Shown one piece after another: positions 1 to 10,202 of a stretch of 64,000 nt of DNA. Both the position numbers and the translations under genes were made by a program. How positions within the stretch are numbered: position 1 is the first letter of the stretch; every line of letters begins with the position of its first letter. This DNA comes from Dallia pectoralis (taxonomy: Eukaryota > Chordata > Actinopteri > Esociformes > Umbridae): contig CM055737.1 in NCBI GenBank assembly GCA_029465975.1, positions 13,612,459-13,676,458 of the forward strand. Reading direction: 5' to 3'. A model generated the notes under the pieces. That model ran no database searches, was not told where the DNA came from, and saw only the letters and a list, made by a program, of their open reading frames with translations.

Positions 1-63
1 TGCAGCAAAACTCTATGAAGACATTAGCCACTGGATACATCAAGATCTGGACGTACAGATGTC

Positions 64-227
64 AAATTGGGAGCAGTTGGTAGCTCGCTGGTAGAATGCA
101 TTCTTTGTGTGTATGACGTCCTTGGTTCGAATTCCAGCTGATTTCCAGGTCGCCATTGCAAATGAGAAATTGTTCTCAATCAGCTCAATCAGCTCAATCT
201 GGTTAAATAAAGGTTAAATAAAAAAAT
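64..227 (+). mobile_element. tRNA-derived SINE
   Basis: A pol III A-box-like stretch (about 81-91, TAGCTCGCTGG) is followed by a B-box-like GGTTCGAATTCC at 124-135, the spacing of a tRNA-derived SINE head. The body has CATTGCAAATGAGAA, seen at the 3' ends of many fish retroposons, then a small CAATCAGCT tandem and an A-rich tail with two GGTTAAATAA units (201-226). It is not a working tRNA gene because the cloverleaf is not intact. No target duplication was resolved. Confidence 0.7.
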
Positions 228-526
228 ACTCTGTGGCAACCTGGACTCAATGAAAACAAAATCATCATGATGATGGACCTCTTAAAATCTTAAACCCTTT
301 TTCTCAATAACATTTCAAATGCTACCTATTGAAAGTTTCAACCTCAGCTTCTGGACACTGATATCATTGATGAGAACCGGATTGTACTAGATTAGCTAAT
401 GACATTATTGCACTATAAAACATCTTATTATGTGCCACCATACAATACCTACAGTGGATATAAAGAGTGTACACACGCCAGGTTCAAATAGTCTAGATAA
501 TTGCGCGTGCACTTTTTTCTCATAAA
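228..526. other. Intergenic, no gene seen
   Basis: AT-rich sequence between the SINE and the first LTR element. I see no open frame, splice structure or repeat worth naming. Confidence 0.6.
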
Positions 527-531
527 GCCTG

Positions 532-948
532 TGTCCTGTGTGGTTTCTGTCTCCCCTGTGTGGTGTTCATGGTGTTTTGTGCTAGTCCTCTGCCATTCCC
601 TAATTTTCCCGCCGTTGGCCAGCTGTTCCCTGTTAGTCCTCTTTATGTTCTCTATATAGTCTCCCCAGTGTCTGTTGTGTTTGTCAGATCATTATTTCCT
701 GTCCCTGTCCCACAGTAGGTGTATGCTCGTTGGTAGATTCCCTGTTTCTGTCTCCAGTGTTTACTCTGTTTAGGTTTATGTTTTGTTATTGGCCCACGTG
801 CCCTTGTTGGTTTCCACACAGTTGTGTGTAGTTCTTAGTTCCAGTTATGTTCCAATAAATTATCATTTCAGTAGTATCCCTGTGATCTGCTTCTCTGTTC
901 TGGGAACACTTGCACCTGCTTCCTAATCCTCAAACCCTGAGTGTAACA
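532..948 (+). repeat. 5' LTR of element 1
   Basis: 417 bp ending CTGAGTGTAACA. It matches the 3' LTR over most of its length but lacks about 25-30 bp near the start and has about 190 bp in the middle that the 3' LTR lacks. CCAATAAATT near 850 is a likely poly(A) signal region. The indels between the two LTRs show the insertion is not young. Confidence 0.75.
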
Positions 949-996
949 GAATTATCCGACCATTACTGGGAGCAGCAAGTTCCCGCATTCCAGACA

Positions 997-1533
997 ATGT
1001 GTGAAGTACTGCTGGAGACCCTAGATGAGAGGTTTATGCGTCTGTGCATAACCCCTTACTGTGTTGACGACTCTGAGCCAGAGGACGAGTCTGGAGAGGA
1101 GGATTTCCTGGAGGGGGAATTCAGCTGGGATCCCACCACCCTCCGGCTGATACCCGCCTCGCCTCCAGCCGTTCTGCCCGCAGCTCGAGCACATAAGATG
1201 GCCGTCGCTCCACGGCACAAGATGGCCTACGCTCCTCAGCACCAGAGGGCTGCCGCCCCGCCGCCCAAGATGGCTGCCGCCCCGCCGCCCAAGATGGCTG
1301 CCGCCCCGCCGTCCAAGATGGCCGCCGGCCCGTCGCCCAAGATGGCCGCCGGTCCGTCGCTCAAGATGGCCGCCGGCCCGTCGCTGAAGATGGCCGCCGG
1401 CCCGTCGCTCAAGATGGTCGCCGGCCCGTCGCTCAAGATGGCCGCCGGCCCGTCGCTCAAGATGGCCGCCGGCCCGTCGCTCAAGATGGCCGCCGGCCCG
1501 TCGCACAAGATGCCGGTCTGCTCCACAAAATAG
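997..1533 (+). CDS. Repeat-rich protein of LTR element 1 (gag-like position)
   Basis: I place the start at the first ATG inside the element (997); the frame is also open upstream to 910 within the LTR. Residues after the start form an acidic stretch (DDSEPEDESGEEDFLEGEF), followed by about a dozen 8-residue repeats of the type KMAAGPSL or KMAAAPPP, encoded by a 24-bp DNA repeat (about 1192-1513). The position just after the 5' LTR is that of gag, but I see no gag domain or zinc knuckle. The acidic-leader plus KMAA-repeat layout recurs in LTR elements 2 and 3. The minus strand is also open across the array, a by-product of the GC-rich repeat. Function unknown; it may be non-functional. Confidence 0.5.
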   Translation: MCEVLLETLDERFMRLCITPYCVDDSEPEDESGEEDFLEGEFSWDPTTLRLIPASPPAVLPAARAHKMAVAPRHKMAYAPQHQRAAAPPPKMAAAPPPKMAAAPPSKMAAGPSPKMAAGPSLKMAAGPSLKMAAGPSLKMVAGPSLKMAAGPSLKMAAGPSLKMAAGPSHKMPVCSTK

Positions 1534-1963
1534 GTGTCGCCTCGCCACCCAAGATGGCCGCCGCTTTGCCGCCCACAATGGCTGCTGTTCCGCCGCACAT
1601 TGAGGGCGGCCGTCTGGTCCTCTGCTTTGCATCCACCGGTTCGACCTCCTGACCCGCTTCCGCCGGGTTGACCTCCTGACCCGCTTCCGCCGGGTTGACC
1701 TCCTGACCCGCCTCCACCCGGCCGAGTCTCTGCTCTGCATCAGCCAGTCCGTCAGGGTCTTTGCTCTGCCCACGCCTGTCTGGTCCTCTGCCCCGCCTCA
1801 GCCGCTACGGCTTCCTGACCCGCATCAACCCATCTGGGCCTCTGCTCCGCCCTCTCCTGTACGGCCTCCTGACTCTGTGTCTTGCTGGCACCGTCCTCTA
1901 GGCCTCCTCTTGCCCCCTGAGAAACTGGACTATTTCAGGAGCCGCGCCATAAGGGGGAGGTCC

Positions 1964-2245
1964 TGTCACAGTTCATGTATGGGTTTCTGTTGTATTTGCT
2001 GGTTTCTGTCTCCCTCGTGTGGTGTTCATGGTGTTTTGTGCTAGTCCTCTGCCATTCCCTAATTTTCCCGCCGCTGTTTTGTTTTTGGCCCACGTGCCCT
2101 TGTTGTTTTCCACACAGTTGTGTGTAGTTCTTAGTTCCAGTTATGTTCCAATAAATTATCATTTCAGTAGTATCCCTGTGATCTGCCTTCTCTGTTCTGG
2201 GAACACTTGCACCTGCTTCCTAATCCTCAAACCCTGAGTGTAACA
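1964..2245 (+). repeat. 3' LTR of element 1
   Basis: 282 bp, starting TGTCACAG and ending GAGTGTAACA, directly after the polypurine tract. It is shorter than the 5' LTR because of an internal deletion after the CCCGCCG motif (about 2071). Confidence 0.8.
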
Positions 2246-2283
2246 GCCTGGGTTGCTGGAGCAAGGATTCATCAATTCACTAA

Positions 2284-2454
2284 ATGGCAAATAAGGGGAA
2301 AGAAAGAACACTAATGTTCACCGCGACTGAGCAGCGTTTGCTACTCGAGACCTATAAGGAATTTAAACATATAATTAACAAGAAAGGGAATACCGCAGCA
2401 ATAAACAGCATGTCTGTGTGTTTCAAGCAGCAAATTGCTTGGGCATGTAACTAA
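2284..2454 (+). pseudogene. Myb/SANT-like DNA-binding exon fragment
   Basis: A 56-codon frame starts MANKGKERTLMFTATEQ and continues with LLLETYKEFKHIINKKGNT. The pattern FT-x2-E-x-LLLE-x-Y-x-E/K-x-K-x-I-x-KKGNTAAI is that of the N-terminal Myb/SANT-like domain of NAIF1-like and Harbinger-associated fish proteins. The frame stops soon after, with a possible donor (GCAT|GTAACT, 2447), so this may be a first exon whose gene is missing. It lies directly after LTR element 1. The family call is from memory of the motif and has moderate certainty; I treat it as a fragment. Confidence 0.45.
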
Positions 2455-2735
2455 TGGATGAGTAGGCATGTTGTGATAGATTTTCAATCACTCTGTGTTA
2501 AGAATCAACATTAACTGATTGGAACAATGGGCTGATACATTTTTTCTGAGTAGAACATAGGTCATTTATCCTGTCTGGGAGGGGCTCCAGAACTCCATAA
2601 ACGGGCAAGCTCCCAGGGGATCTTTCTCTTCTCAGGCCTTCTCTTAGCGCTAACAGAACTCCAGAATTGTAAGTTTCAATTTGGCTGTAACAATATTGTA
2701 ACGTTATTAAACATCTTAAAAACGTTATCCGTTCG
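2455..2735 (+). mobile_element. Probable 5' UTR of the L1-type LINE
   Basis: No long frame. GC-richer text such as GGAGGGGCTCCAGAACTCC (2579-2597) precedes ORF1 and is likely LINE leader, but the 5' boundary could not be fixed. Confidence 0.4.
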
Positions 2736-3544
2736 ATGCTTGTTCACTCTAAAACCACGACATTACCACAAGGAAGAAGCAAGCTAGCATTAGCCTCGCC
2801 CCTGCTACACCCCGGCCCAGACTCGGAGTCGCCGGAAAGGACACCTGCGACTGATGACGCCCCTCCAGCGGCAACGGGGGACAGCACGGGGAGCGACAGC
2901 AAAAAGGTCATGTTAGAAGAAATAAAGAAAATGAATGCTACTCTTCAGGTGGTGACAAAAGATGTCACCACTATTAAACACACAACTAAATAACTGAAAG
3001 ACTCAGTGGAAGATATAAAAGTGAGGCTGGGTGAGGCGGTTCAGCAAATATCAGACATTGAAGATGCTAGCGCGATTACTGAGGCAAAAGTGGACAAATG
3101 TGAGGAGAGGCTGGAGGTGTTGTGGTCACGTGTGGAGGACCTTGAAAACCGCAGTAGGAGAAATAATGTACGGATTATCGGAATTTAAGAAGGTGTGGAG
3201 GTACCAGGAAAAGTGGATCAATATGTGACGGAGATTCTGGATAAAGCATTTCAGGTAGTGAATTTGAAATTGAACGTGCGCATCGTTCACTCGTACCAAT
3301 GCCGGACCCTAATAAACCTCCAAGGGCAATATTTGTGGCGCTAAGCTTTCCTTCTTTTGAGGATGTTACGAGGGAGATGGCGGAGAAGAGAAAAGCATTC
3401 AACCCGGCAAAAACGCGTCTTCGAGAACTACAAGTGAAGCATAGGATGGCTTATCCTGCAACACTTATTTTTATGTGGAATCGACAAAAGAAAATGTTCA
3501 ATGATGGAAAGAAGGCTGAGAAATTTCTGCAGGAGTCAAATTAG
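2736..3544 (+). pseudogene. L1-type LINE ORF1 protein, broken
   Basis: The translated pieces run in the order of an L1 ORF1p. A variable N-terminus comes first, then a coiled-coil stretch (EEIKKMNATLQ, VDKCEERLEVLWSRVEDL), then the conserved LENRSRRNNVRIIGI that opens the RRM, and finally a C-terminal domain with AIFVALSFPSF and MAYPATLIFMW. ORF1p is an RNA-binding chaperone of the LINE particle. The copy is dead: in-frame stops at 2991-2993 and 3186-3188, and a frameshift before about 3270. ORF2 remains of the same strand begin at 8935, separated by the inserted CACTG element. Confidence 0.8.
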
Positions 3545-4054
3545 AGGAGTGTGGGACTTAATGTAATATATTGGAGAAGTGTTTGTCAACGTAAAACTAT
3601 AAGGTAACAAACAATGGGTATAACAGGGCTGCATGGGTTGTGCTGCCGTCAGAAATCTAATGGGTCTCATGGACCAAGTAAAGTTTAGTGGCTCAAGCTA
3701 TAGTCAGTTTGGGCTGGGTAAAATGAGTGGGAGGGGGGTTGGGGTAGCTTAGCAACGGTGCACTGTAAAAAAAAAACATAATTTTACAGTAAATTACTCT
3801 AAATTTTCACAGTAGTTTTTCTGTTTTTATTAAATAGTATAAAAAACAGTAAAATTACAGAAATTATCTGTAAATGAACAACCAGCCTGTTATTTTACGT
3901 GTTATGCCAATAATGACAAGCTACAGTTATTTCTCATTTTTTTCCAGAAATTTACTGTAATAATTATGATATTTGCCTGTTATTAAATGTTTTGCTCGTT
4001 ATATAAAGGTTTATCTCCATACTGACAATTTAAGTATTTTTTTTATTTTAAGGT

Positions 4055-4260
4055 ACCATCATTTCCGGACTATAGAGCGCACCTGAATATAAGCCGCACC
4101 CACTGAAGTTTAAAACAAATATTATTTTGAACATAAATAAGCCACACTGGTCTTTAAGCGTACATTTAACGGTACATTGAAACAAATGAACTTTACACAG
4201 GCTTTAACGAAACACGGGTTGCAACAAAAATAATTACGCTTTAACGAAACAGTTTCACCA
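4055..4260. repeat. Possible nested transposon end
   Basis: TTTCCGGACTATAGAGCGCACC and the following AATATAAGCCGCACCC resemble a frequent fish DNA-transposon terminal motif of the CGGACTATAAG type. No matching partner end was found, so this is a weak call. The adjacent text to 4590 is AT-rich with no frame. Confidence 0.25.
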
Positions 4261-4594
4261 CCGTCAGAGGTAGTTTTATTCATTTAAATGAATATGCTTA
4301 AAATGTGTGTCTTAAGTGCTGTTGAGTTGTTATAGTAATTGTCTCTTAAAACAAAAATATGTTTGTTAAGTACACGTGAAACAGTATAGAAAATGAACGA
4401 GAGTGAATATTCTACATTTAACAGCATATTTGTGTACTAAGAATCACATATAATAAAGTATTACAAACAGTATAGATTATAATTAATTTATTGTAAATCT
4501 AGTTTTTTATTACTGTTATTCATATTTTTAAATCCAAACGCTTGCTTTGGCAATATGTACAGTGTAAAAGCCATTTTTGAATTTGAATGTGTAT

Positions 4595-4910
4595 GATTGG
4601 CCAATGTAGCTGTCATCCAGCAAACTGGCCAATGAGCACTGAGCGCGCCTTAATTTGAAAGTACGTAAGTTTGAAGGCTGCACGACTTTAGCTATACTCT
4701 GTCCCTAATGAATTACGTGGATCATTATCTGGAATATTTAACATCTGCATGCCAAATTATTATTTGAGTACATTTTAGTTCTGGGATTTCAACGGAGAAC
4801 AAAATAAAAATGGGAATATGGACACAGTAGAAGAATCAGGATCTGTTTGCTCTCCTAGTCCTAGCATGAACTTCACGTTATAACTGCTATCCTGCTGGCG
4901 ATATCAGGTA
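4595..4910 (+). promoter_or_regulatory. Promoter-like region and possible first exon of the cargo gene
   Basis: Two CCAAT motifs (about 4600 and 4630) lie 100-300 bp before a plausible non-coding first exon ending GATATCAG|GTATGA near 4907. The downstream exons on this strand begin at 5836. This is inference from position and motifs only. Between 4910 and 5835 I see intron-like AT-rich DNA with a short GA repeat (about 5430) and no coding segment. Confidence 0.3.
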
Positions 4911-5835
4911 TGAAAACATGTCATTGTTATTTTGCTAAGTTAATAACCTAACGTAGTGTTTGTGTTCATATCCATAATTTTGACTGTAACGTTGTCAGAC
5001 TGTTATTTTAGCTAAATCCGTGAGTAATTAACGTTAACTTATGTTACAGGTAACTTAATGTAGTAACGTTCGTTATCTAACATTAGCTTGTTAAACTCGG
5101 CATGATTCATGTTAGCAAACACAACGTTAATATTGAGTGTGGTTTTAGTCAAGATGGTTTGCTTATTCTGTTTACAGGCAGCAAATATATATATATATAA
5201 TACAATTAACGTTATGTTACTAACATTACAGACACTTGTTGCTGAGTCAACCTAATGTACAGCTCAGTATAGTGTTAACTTTTCGTTACGTTGTAATAAC
5301 GTAATTGTTCCTGCTTGTGTAATAACGGTAGCAGTTTTGGTGAGTGCACGGTAACAGCCTTACTGCCTTCTGAAAATATTAAATTACATGTTATAATGCA
5401 GCCTAACTTCTGGTCACAATGTGTGTTTGAGAGAGAGAGAGAGAGATATGACTGACTGGTCTAGTCTAGTGTAATAATATGCTCATTAGAACTAACTGGA
5501 ATCTTTTTGTGTCAGTCCCCTGCCGCCTTGTTAGCTTCAGATGGTCAGATGTGACTATTTCACACTAGATAGATTGATAGATAGATACTTCATTGATATG
5601 GGGAATTGCAGTGTAGCTGCAGCATTACACACAGTAACAACACAATAAAGTAAAAATAGTAAAAATAAAGTAAAAATATCAGTTGCAGTGAACAGTTAAC
5701 AGCTTGTTATAACATCCAAAATGTTAACACACAAACATTGTGTAACTGTGAGGATTTAGGCTAATCTCGTTCTTGTTTAATTGATATTTAATTTACTTAA
5801 CCCTAACAAACTGTTCATATCCAATGCCCTCACAG

Positions 5836-7667
5836 GTCCAAGAAACCCGGTCCAAGAAAGTCCTGATAAAAATATATCTATACCACCTTTTTGAACTACA
5901 GGCCTGTCCCCCTGCTGTCAAAACGGGTACATTTTCACCTGAACAGTATGTGAGGGTAACGAACAGTTTAAGTTTCAATTCATGTAAATTCATGTTAAGT
6001 TCTATGTTCGTGTTTACATAAATTCACTAATATTAATGTAATTCCAGAGAGATGCTCATCAAGGCAAGGTGGTGATTGCCAAAGGGAAAAGGTAAGTTAA
6101 AAATGATATAGCCTATACTACAGAACATTTTAATTTGAATGTTTAAGAGGTATTTATATAAATTATACTATTTGCCTAATGAATCCTGATCAGTCTGAGA
6201 GACTGAATGAGGTTGAATGCTTATCATATGTACCATCCTTATCTCTTATCTGGTGTTCCTTATCTAGTTGAGTGTAAATAATTAGGGCTCCCTCATGAGT
6301 TTCCTCGTGGGTTGGCACCCTGGTAGAGCCTGCCATCATTGTGTGAATGGGTGATTGATATGTGACATGTGATATGACATGTATTGTAGAGTGCTTTGAG
6401 TGGTTGATTATTCTAGAAAAGCACTATATATGCAAGAACAATCCATTTACCATATTCTTCACTGTGTCCATCTGTACTTCACACAGCAAAGAACCTGTCA
6501 TTGTGCATCACCTGTGTGATAATGAGAAGGCTGAAGAACCAGAAGTGACAAGATATTACCGGCTGCTGGGGTGCAGCATTAAACCCAGGGACAGGTAAGC
6601 AAGCCGAGGCAAAAACATACAGAGAATGAAACCAAGTTCACATCAGTCATAATAAGAATATTATATAAGAATGAATGTATGTGTGAGGCTGTTCATTAAT
6701 ATTTTTGCATATGTCTCCAATAGTAAACTGACTAATAGTCTTTGTTTGTCTGTGTGTTTTCCCCTCATGAACCAGACATTTTGGAAATGAAAGGTCTCCT
6801 GCCACAAGATTTTAGGAGCCAGTGAGTATTCATGTTATCCTGACATAAAGACTGTGAATGTATAATGTGCATACTAGTGGCCATATCACTGCCAGTTTGT
6901 CAGCACAAAGACAAACAATATTGTACTCGTCTATATGCTGTGTAACCAGTGGTGCCAAATAGTTAACAATGGTTAAACAACTTTCTTCAAACATGAAAAT
7001 GTACATAGTGGCACAAACATGAATTCCATTCCACACATAAACATGTTTTCTATGACTTTTCCATCATACTGATCAGTAGTATTTGTAACACAATGGGAGT
7101 GCACAGTAATGTATGTTATCCAGGAAATAGCTTTGCAGTCCAATGGCCACTTTAACTAACCCTAACCGATTTTAACATCCTTTCTGGGTAAAAACCTCTA
7201 ACTTTAAAAAGTTAGCTCACTTCAAAGGTCCAGACAAGCCACATTGAACTGAAAAGTTGTCATTTACACCATGTGTTTAGCAGAAGTCTTCAATGTAGCT
7301 TCTTAGCTGGGAGTTGTGTTAATGTACACACTGCTTGATTTGTGTGTGTGGGTTTGCTTGACCACAGTGCAGAGCTAAGAACCTGAGGATTATTGAGTTG
7401 TTTTTTTGCATTTAAAACGTAGTCACTATTTTCTGCAGTTGTTTGGGAAAATGCTACAACACTGATTTCCTGTAAAAGTCCAGCAGTGTTCATTTAAAAT
7501 GAACTATAAATAAAATCCTACTTCTTACAATAAAGACCTTTCTGTAATATATTTCTCTCTGTGTGTGTCCTCTCCAGGAGCAGATCTAGGCGATTACTGG
7601 CCATTTGGAAGAAGTCTGATATTTCTGCTGTGTTGCACCTCTGTGACAGATTTATTGACCTTGTGTG
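5836..7667 (+). CDS. Exons of an unrecognised gene inside the CACTG transposon
   Basis: Exon-like segments with AG/GT borders are at 5836-5949, 6048-6091, 6487-6594, 6776-6821 and 7578-7667. The first three join with matching phases (0-0, 0-2, 2-2) and stay open for about 89 codons. Readable pieces include HLFELQACPPAVKTGTFSPE, RDAHQGKVVIAKGK and EEPEVTRYYRLLGCSIKPRD. The fourth exon reads open (ILEMKGLLPQDFRS) only in a frame one base out of phase with the third, while its junction to the fifth is again in phase; this indicates a small indel or decay. I do not recognise a domain. It could be a captured host gene or an element protein. The true start and 3' end were not found. Confidence 0.45.
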
Positions 7668-8099
7668 GTATGTTTTAATTTTACTTAATAATTCACTGTA
7701 TAGTTAGGATTCTTAAATGCTATCAGAACTACCTTATACAGAGCCCCCAAGGGTTAAGAGAATGAAGAAGAAGAAGACCATAACTCCCTGAGCTCAACAG
7801 CACAATTTGTTGCTTCCTCCATCCATTTCAAAGGGAAAGTCTTGACATCCTTTTGATAGAAATGCTTACAGACACACATGGAGAAGTACAATTGTTCGTT
7901 TTTCAGTTTCTCCCCCCTAAAGAACTGTTTGTGAATAATGTGTTGATATTGTACATTTACATCTGAATACATTTAATAAAATGATTTTAGAATCAATAGT
8001 GATGTTGACTTAATTTGTAGTTTCCTACGACATTTCCTACGACATTTTATAATGTATATATTTTGTATTGCTTGAGTATGTTTTCAGTTGACGACATTC

Positions 8100-8700
8100 A
8101 CAGTAATTTTGAAGATCATATGTTGGTGTCTGAACTTAATAATTTAGCGAATAACTGTAAAATAATCGTATTTTCCTGCAGAATTTTTAGGATTGTTCCA
8201 TTATTGAAGGTGAATAATCATAATTCTTTAAAATCTGTAAAGTAATAGTATTTACCTGCAATATTTTTACAATTGTCCATTTATTGAAGGTGATTGATCA
8301 TAATTATTTGGGGAAAATCTGTAAAATAACAGTATTTACCTTCCGAATTTTTAGGATTTTTCCTTTATTGAAGGTGATTAAACATAATTATTTGGGAAAA
8401 GTCTGTAAAATAATTGTATTTATCTGAAATATTTTTACAATTGTCCATTTATTGAAGGTGATTGATCATAATTATTTGGGGAAAATCTGTAAAATAACAG
8501 TATTTATCTGCAGAATTTTTACGATTATCCGTGTATTGAAGGTGATTAATTATTATTATTTGGGGAAAATCTGTAAAATAATGGTATTTTCTTGTAGAAA
8601 TTTTAGGATTCTCCCTTTATTGAAAGGGATTGATCATAATTATTTTGGGAAAAATCTGTAAAATAATGGTATTTTTCTGTAAACATTTTAATAAAATTTT
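8100..8700 (+). repeat. Subterminal tandem repeat, about 84 bp unit
   Basis: ATTGAAGGTGATT recurs roughly every 81-87 bp (near 8203, 8284, 8370, 8452, 8537, 8620), each time with ATAATTATTTGGG and CTGTAAAATAA. The array lies just inside the right end of the CACTG element, a usual place for transposase-binding subterminal repeats. Confidence 0.75.
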
Positions 8701-8934
8701 CCGTTAATTTAATGTTTTTACACATTGTTTGATTTAGGGTATTTTACTTTAATTTTACGGTCAACGTTTGGCAGCCGTAGCTGCCAGTCATTGACCGTTT
8801 TTTTACGATTTTTTTTTTTACAGTGTTCATTTGTTCATGTTTGATTTTTCTAAGACAGCTAGTTTGAATGAGACAGATTTTTATATCAAGTGCCTATATA
8901 TATATTTCAGTTTTTCTAGTTTTTTTATAAAGAT

Positions 8935-9827
8935 GAATAGGTATATTAAAATAATATCATGGAACATAAAGGGATGTGGGAACCCAGTTAAAAGGAGGAA
9001 GGTTCTGACATACTTAAAATAAAAAAATACAGATATAGCATTTATCCAGGAATCTCACATAGAAGGAGAGGAAGAGGCAAAAAAGTTTAAAAGAGATTGG
9101 GTGGGCACAGTCTTTCATAGCTGTTATTCAAGCAAACAGAACGGTGTTCTGATCCTGATTAATAAAAATGTAAGCTTTGTGATGCTGAAAAAATATAATG
9201 ATAAGGAAGGGTGCATTATATGTTTGGAAGCTTTGATTAACGGGGACAGAACAATTTTAATGTAATATTTATGCACCTAATATAGAGAAGCCCGATTTTT
9301 CTATGGAAATAACAAGATAATAGGTGATCGGGAGGGGCAGGTTATATTGGCTGGAGATTTCAACCAGGTGATGGATGGGATAATTGACAAGAGCAAACCC
9401 AGGGGTAGGTCCTCACCTAGGGAAAGAGAGGCTATTCATTTGCTGACGGAGGACCTTAATACCAGACTATTTGTAAATTAAAATATCAGTTAAATGATTT
9501 TTATAATAAAAAGGCGGAATATGCCGTATTTAGGCTTAGAACAAAATTTTATGGAAGTGGTGAAAAGAATGGTAGATTATTAGCGAGACAATTGAAGCAG
9601 CAAGATAACCTAAACAATATATCAATGATTAAAAATGATAACCAAGTGGTAACCTCATCAAAGGAAACAAACTCCATTTTCAAATCATTCTATCAAGATT
9701 TGTATACTTCTGCTGGTGCGCTTAATGAGGAGGAGATGGAGACATTTACAATTACCAACTCTTTCTGGTGAACAAAAACAAGGCTGGATGCACCTATAAC
9801 GGAAGAAGAGGTCAGAGCTGCTATTTC
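8935..9827 (+). pseudogene. L1-type LINE ORF2 N-terminal half, broken
   Basis: The frame opens MNRYIKIISWNIKGCGNP, the start of an apurinic-type endonuclease. It continues with QESHIEG (catalytic Glu block) and AGDFNQVMDG (GDFN block), then a pre-RT region ending PITEEEVRAAIS. Stops and frameshifts interrupt it, and the C-terminal third of the endonuclease is deleted around 9475. It is the same-strand continuation of the ORF1 remnant at 2736. The reverse transcriptase never appears, because LTR element 2 interrupts the LINE at 9828 and nothing on the far side resumes it. Confidence 0.8.
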
Positions 9828-10200
9828 TGTAACGTGTGGTGTTTGTTGGGTACTGCACCGTCTGGTTTCGGGTGTTCCACTTCCTGGTTTCTAGTTCACA
9901 GCTGGGTGTAATGTTGTCATTAGTTCGGGCTATAAAGGTTTTCTAGGAAGTCACCTCGGTGCTTATCATTGTTTGAATGTCACTGTATTATAGAGTTGAG
10001 TGCTGGTGTATATCGGACTGTTATTAAGGAACGTATTTGTGTTAAGACGCGATATGCGCACTTTTACTTTCAGTTTAACAGTATAGGATTTTCGCCGTTA
10101 TCGGTTTGTTTTGTGTTCAACTTCACAATAAACCTTATTTTGAACGGTTCCTACGACTCTGCAATGGCTTTCACCGCACTACGCCGGAGCATTCTTGACA
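9828..10200 (+). repeat. 5' LTR of element 2
   Basis: It starts TGTAACGTGTGG and ends CATTCTTGACA. A TATA-type box GGCTATAAAGG (about 9929) and a poly(A) signal AATAAACC (about 10128) sit in the expected U3/R positions. The internal sequence starts GAATGATAAGCC; LTR elements 1 and 3 also begin GAAT right after the LTR, which suggests a related primer-binding region. Confidence 0.75.
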
Positions 10201-10202
10201 GA

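Larger units (their letters stand above)
532..2245 (+). mobile_element. Non-autonomous LTR element 1 with KMAA-repeat frame
   Basis: The element has LTRs at both ends and a perfect 5-bp target duplication GCCTG (527-531 and 2246-2250), the size expected for Ty3/gypsy-like integration. The LTRs start TGTC and end GTAACA. A polypurine tract AAGGGGGAGG (1951-1960) lies three bases before the 3' LTR. The interior is only about 1 kb and holds one repeat-rich frame. No protease, reverse transcriptase, RNase H or integrase is present, so mobility would need proteins from elsewhere. The interior 3' part (1646-1720) carries a 27-bp GC-rich tandem. Gypsy assignment is inferred from the duplication length and ends only. 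Confidence 0.8.
3761..8825. mobile_element. CACTG-ended DNA transposon inserted in the LINE
   Basis: The ends are inverted: CACTGTAAAAAAA at 3761 and TTTTTTTACAGTG at 8825. The interval separates LINE ORF1 from ORF2 on the same strand, so it is an insertion. CACTG termini fit the CMC (CACTA/EnSpm) group. No clean 2-3 bp target duplication survives (flanks GTG and TTC). Inside are an AT-rich left arm, CCAAT-containing promoter-like DNA near 4600-4640, exon-like segments of an unrecognised gene (5836-7667), and subterminal 84-bp tandem repeats. I see no transposase, so it may be a cargo-bearing non-autonomous element. Confidence 0.6.

Noticed and set aside
81..135. Functional tRNA gene
   Set aside because: A and B boxes are present but the cloverleaf and acceptor stem are not; the tail is that of a SINE.
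3761..8825. hAT rather than CMC identity for the CACTG element
   Set aside because: No 8-bp duplication and the terminal CACTG favours the CMC group, though no short duplication could be confirmed either.
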